Origin: Ottelia alismoides
Taxonomy: Eukaryota > Streptophyta > Magnoliopsida > Alismatales > Hydrocharitaceae
Reading direction: 5' to 3'
Assembly (NCBI GenBank): GCA_037367405.1
Contig: JAZKJV010010530.1
Location: forward strand, 583,982 to 647,981
Length of the DNA stretch: 64,000 bases
Shown here piece by piece: positions 61,295 to 64,000 of this stretch. The position numbers and the translations under genes are program-made. Within the stretch, counting starts at the first letter, position 1; the number at the start of each line of letters is the position of its first letter. The notes beneath the pieces were generated by a model. It was not told the DNA's origin, did no database searches, and worked only from the letters and a program-made list of their open reading frames with translations.

Positions 61295-62839
61295 ATGGCC
61301 GACTGGAGTTATTCTAACCCGATCTTCGCAGATACCTTGTACTCTCCAGACGATCCACCTTCCCTTTTCCAGGAGGATCTTCCTCCTGATGTTTGTGCAT
61401 ATCCGCCTAACCCATTATTTCAGGAGACGGAGGACTTTGATTTTCACCCATCCTCATTCAACCAACCAGATCCTGGGATTTTGGAGTCACCTTTCATGAT
61501 TTCCACACTTAACACATTGAATCAAATGGTGGAGCATATGAATTCGAAGATTTCCAATTTTATTAACATAAATGAGAGACAAAACGCTGCTCCAATATTT
61601 TAGGATATTGATTCACTCGAGGATAATCATGAGAGCTTGAAATCATCCAAAATACAAGAAAATGAGAAAATTTTGAAAATACAAAAAGATTCTGGGAGAC
61701 ATATTATTGATTCATTTTGTGAGAAAAGAAACCAAATGCCCGATCATTTACCCACACAGCCATGTCCCAACCTAGATCTCGAGGATGCCACTGTACAGAC
61801 TGCTCTTGGCAATCCTCATGTAAATGCTGATTCCGACCTCCTCCCTTGTATGGATGAGGTCCAAAAATTCAAAAAAATGTTGACTAAACCCGAAGTGGTG
61901 GCCACCCTTCATGATATCATTAAAGCCTCACTTCAACAGGCCACGACAGATTTATCTACTCCTCAACATAAGAAGAGAAAGAGAAGGAGAAGATCTGAGC
62001 ATCACATCTTGACCATGGCCACTGCCTACGCCATCTCTCACCGTCCATATTTTGAGAAAGGGAACACGGCCACACCTCTTGTGAGATGCTCCATATCTGA
62101 CTATTCTTGTGATAACGCTCTCCTTGACGGCGGTTCATCAATCAACATAATACCCTTCTCTATGGTACAGTCTCTTCATCTTGGGCCTCTCAAGAAAACC
62201 AGGATGATAATTCAATTTGCTGATGGATCTATCAAGAGGCCGAAGGGTATTTTAGAAAACGCTGTCATTCTTATTCAGGGCATGGATTTTACTTCGGATT
62301 TTGTTGTAATGCCCATGGAGACCTCCACCCCTGTGGAGCACCCTCCAATCATCCTGGGACGACCTTTCCTTGCCTCTGCAGGAGCCGTTATTGACTATGG
62401 TTCAGGAGAGATTCGCTTCCGTTCTGATGTAGGGAGCGATGTGTTAATCACTAAACCCACTACCATCCAGAAACCCGCATCCCATGAGAGACCACCCGTG
62501 TTAGACAACCCCAAGGACTTTGATTATGATGATAATACCAGAGATTTTTGCTATATGATGGATGATACTGAGACCCGGGAATTCCTCTTCAAGGAGGAGG
62601 ACTCGGAAAGCATAGACCTTGGAGTTCCCTCTTCTGTTATGTGGCGATGCATTGACGACATCCGCGGGATTTACACGATAGACACCCTAGAGCGGAAGGC
62701 AGACTCTGAGACTAGACAGGACGGACACGATTTGACTACTTTCACTGATAAGTCCGTTCCTACTCACCCTGATAAAGAAGAGACCGATCAGGCCAAATTT
62801 GATTTGATTGCTTTTATAAAAGAAATTTGGGCCTTTTGA
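61295..62839 (+). pseudogene. protease-only polyprotein of element 2
   Basis: The start is chosen at AAGATGGCC. The frame runs 514 codons to TGA at 62837-62839, with one TAG at 61601-61603. The N-terminal 100 residues are acidic and proline-rich. A basic stretch KKRKRRRR (about 61970-61999) could be nuclear-targeting or RNA-binding. The retropepsin follows: NALLDGGSSINIIPFSM with the catalytic Asp at 62126-62128, IIQFADGSIKRPKG and PPIILGRPFLASAGAVIDYG. Athila proteases usually have DLG or DSG where this has DGG. No zinc knuckle and no RT. The TAG could be a CAG-to-TAG mutation. Confidence 0.8.
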
Positions 62840-63124
62840 TAAAGATGATGATCCGGTAGAGGCTCGCCAGGCTGAAATTGATCCTACTTTTTCTGATAAT
62901 GATTTCGAGCCATTCTACTTTGATGGTTGCGAGACTTCCCAAGCAGGACATGGTCACACTACTTCCAATAACCGGTTTAGGCCTGCACAATCTGAAACCG
63001 CTGAGGATATAATTTTGGTCGATCCTACTCAATTTATGTCTAATGATGATCCCAATATCGACCTACATCTTGTCAAATCCATACCTCAGCGGTCCCGCAA
63101 GAAGGTTCATTTTCGACCTTCTTA
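62822..63124 (+). pseudogene. frame-shifted C-terminal extension of the element 2 ORF
   Basis: In the +1 frame, about 90 codons from KKFGPFDKDDDPVEARQAE to a TAA at 63122-63124, ending SIPQRSRKKVHFRPS. Composition (acidic, then a basic tail) and codon use are like the upstream ORF. An extra A in the run at 62817-62820 would explain the shift. The function is unknown; it occupies the place where relatives have RT. Confidence 0.65.
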
Positions 63125-63219
63125 ACCTTTGTAAATCCACTCCTCTTGTATATCCTTTCGTTTCACTCTGTCTTCTCCCGTTTTATCATTCACCCCTTTT
63201 CCGTGTGTGTGTATATATG

Positions 63220-63257
63220 CTATACTTAGGATGTGCTTTATCCTAAGTATAGGGGGG
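63220..63257 (+). repeat. hairpin plus G6, copy 1
   Basis: A perfect 12-bp stem (CTATACTTAGGA / TCCTAAGTATAG) with a 9-base loop, followed by a G run and TGAAGG. Confidence 0.9.
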
Positions 63258-63311
63258 TGAAGGATTTGTGTTGTTCATATTCGTCTTGTTTATCACCCTT
63301 GTTGTTGTTGC

Positions 63312-63348
63312 CTATACTTAGGGATACTCTACCCTAAGTATAGGGGGG
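63312..63348 (+). repeat. hairpin plus G6, copy 2
   Basis: A perfect 12-bp stem (CTATACTTAGGG / CCCTAAGTATAG) with an 8-base loop, then the G run and TGATGTTG, close to the real polypurine tract/LTR junction of element 1 (G6 then TGATGAATC). Confidence 0.9.
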
Positions 63349-63419
63349 TGATGTTGTTCATATCGTGTCTCTGTGAGTCTGTACATTCTCTTCATCGGTT
63401 TTCCCCTTTGTACATTCCA

Positions 63420-63456
63420 CTATACTTAGGATTACTTGATCCTAAGTATAGGGGGG
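63420..63456 (+). repeat. hairpin plus G6, copy 3
   Basis: A perfect 12-bp stem (CTATACTTAGGA / TCCTAAGTATAG) with an 8-base loop, then the G run and ATCACC. Confidence 0.9.
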
Positions 63457-63521
63457 ATCACCAACTTCTCTTTATCTTTTCTTTGAGTCGTTGTAGCATA
63501 GGAGTCTTTTCACCTCTTTTT

Positions 63522-63600
63522 GCTTAGCACGAGTTATGTCTTCCTTTGTCGCTCTCTGATCACTATGAGGACATAGTTCGAGCTAAGTATAGGGGGGTGT
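63522..63600 (+). repeat. hairpin plus G6, copy 4 (long stem)
   Basis: CTTAGCACGAGTTATGTC pairs with GACATAGTTCGAGCTAAG (15 of 18) over a loop of about 26 bases, followed by TATAGGGGGGTGTCG. Same right arm as copies 1-3 but a different left arm. Confidence 0.8.
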
Positions 63601-63659
63601 CGTATATATTATATATACTTTAGACATAACTCGTACTTTTAAATACATTTATTTGAGGG

Positions 63660-63960
63660 GTTATGTGTAAAATCCACGTGTGTAAAAAAACAAAAAAAAA
63701 ACACAAAAAAAACAAAACAAAAAACAACAAAAAAAAAACAAAACAAAACAAAAAAAGAAGAAAATAAAAAAATAAAACACAAAAACAAAAACAAAAAAAA
63801 CAAAAAAAACACAAAACAAAACAAAACAAAAAAATGGGAAGAGAGAGAGAGAGAGAGAGAGAAAAAACAACACAAAAAAAACAAACAAACAAAAAAAACA
63901 AATAAAAAAAACAAAAAAAAGTCTCTTGTATATACTTGTATATATTACTAACCCTTTCTC
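63660..63960. repeat. A/C-rich low-complexity tract with (GA)n
   Basis: CAAAA-type repeats with a (GA)11 run at 63841-63862. The corresponding place in element 1 (5140-5380) is also A-rich. The T-rich minus-strand ORFs here are artefacts of composition. Confidence 0.85.
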
Positions 63961-64000
63961 CTTTAAAAAAAACTACAAAACCAAAAATCATAAAAATTTA

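Larger units (their letters stand above)
57012..64000 (+). mobile_element. Athila-like element 2, 5' part, protease-only
   Basis: The LTR (57012-60032), primer site, leader, long ORF and 3' untranslated hairpin array are present; the 3' LTR is beyond the window. After the protease ORF the sequence matches the 3' untranslated region of element 1, so RT, RNase H and integrase appear to be missing. There is also no Athila Gag core motif. The copy is much less decayed than element 1. It is probably non-autonomous. Confidence 0.8.

Noticed and set aside
63220..63600. CRISPR-like array
   Set aside because: Repeats are few, unevenly spaced and belong to a plant retroelement 3' region.
63620..63991. 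Phe-rich minus ORF of 123 codons
   Set aside because: Translation of an A/C-rich low-complexity tract.

Overview
This window is repeat-dominated nuclear DNA of a flowering plant. The evidence is nested Ty3/gypsy elements of Athila type primed by tRNA-Asp, Ty1/copia elements primed by tRNA-Met, hAT- and Mutator-type DNA transposons, and one intron-containing plant gene. A monocot is my weak guess from the GC-rich exon; I cannot name the species. There is no prokaryotic-style gene organisation, and most open frames are chance ORFs inside LTRs.

Layout. 1-9852 (+): the 3' part of a decayed Athila-like element (protease, RT, RNase H, integrase, polypurine tract, 3.2-kb LTR). 9853-13061: two LTR fragments in opposite orientation. 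13062-19430 (-): an old Athila-like gag region split by a solo LTR (13577-16470) with a 5-bp target duplication. 19437-19523: a possible orphan last exon. 19740-27080 (-): LTR fragments plus an unassigned stretch. 27081-30640 (+): an LTR. 30640-33380: an unassigned stretch, then a (-) LTR fragment. 33380-41470 (-): a decayed copia element whose integrase is split by a 1.2-kb hAT-like insertion. 41480-42130 (-): a LINE endonuclease remnant.

42345-55946 (-): the only gene I believe is a functional host gene, a YbhB/YbcL-type PEBP protein. Its two coding exons (429 and 75 nt) give 167 codons and are separated by an intron of about 13.1 kb. The intron holds a long inverted repeat (43.36-43.64 and 52.62-53.69 kb), a small-LTR copia element between the arms (43640-52444), an internally deleted Athila-like element inside that copia (44751-51150), a hAT-like element (52734-53404) and a Pack-MULE candidate (53948-54931).

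57012-64000 (+): the 5' part of a second Athila-like element, with a 3-kb LTR and a near-perfect tRNA-Asp primer site. It has one long ORF carrying only a retropepsin domain, and then an array of hairpins each followed by a G6 run. It seems to lack RT and integrase, so it is probably a non-autonomous derivative that would need enzymes from relatives such as the element at 1-9852. The 3' LTR lies beyond the window.

All coordinates and alignments were made by eye. LTR fragment edges given as approximate may be off by tens of bases.
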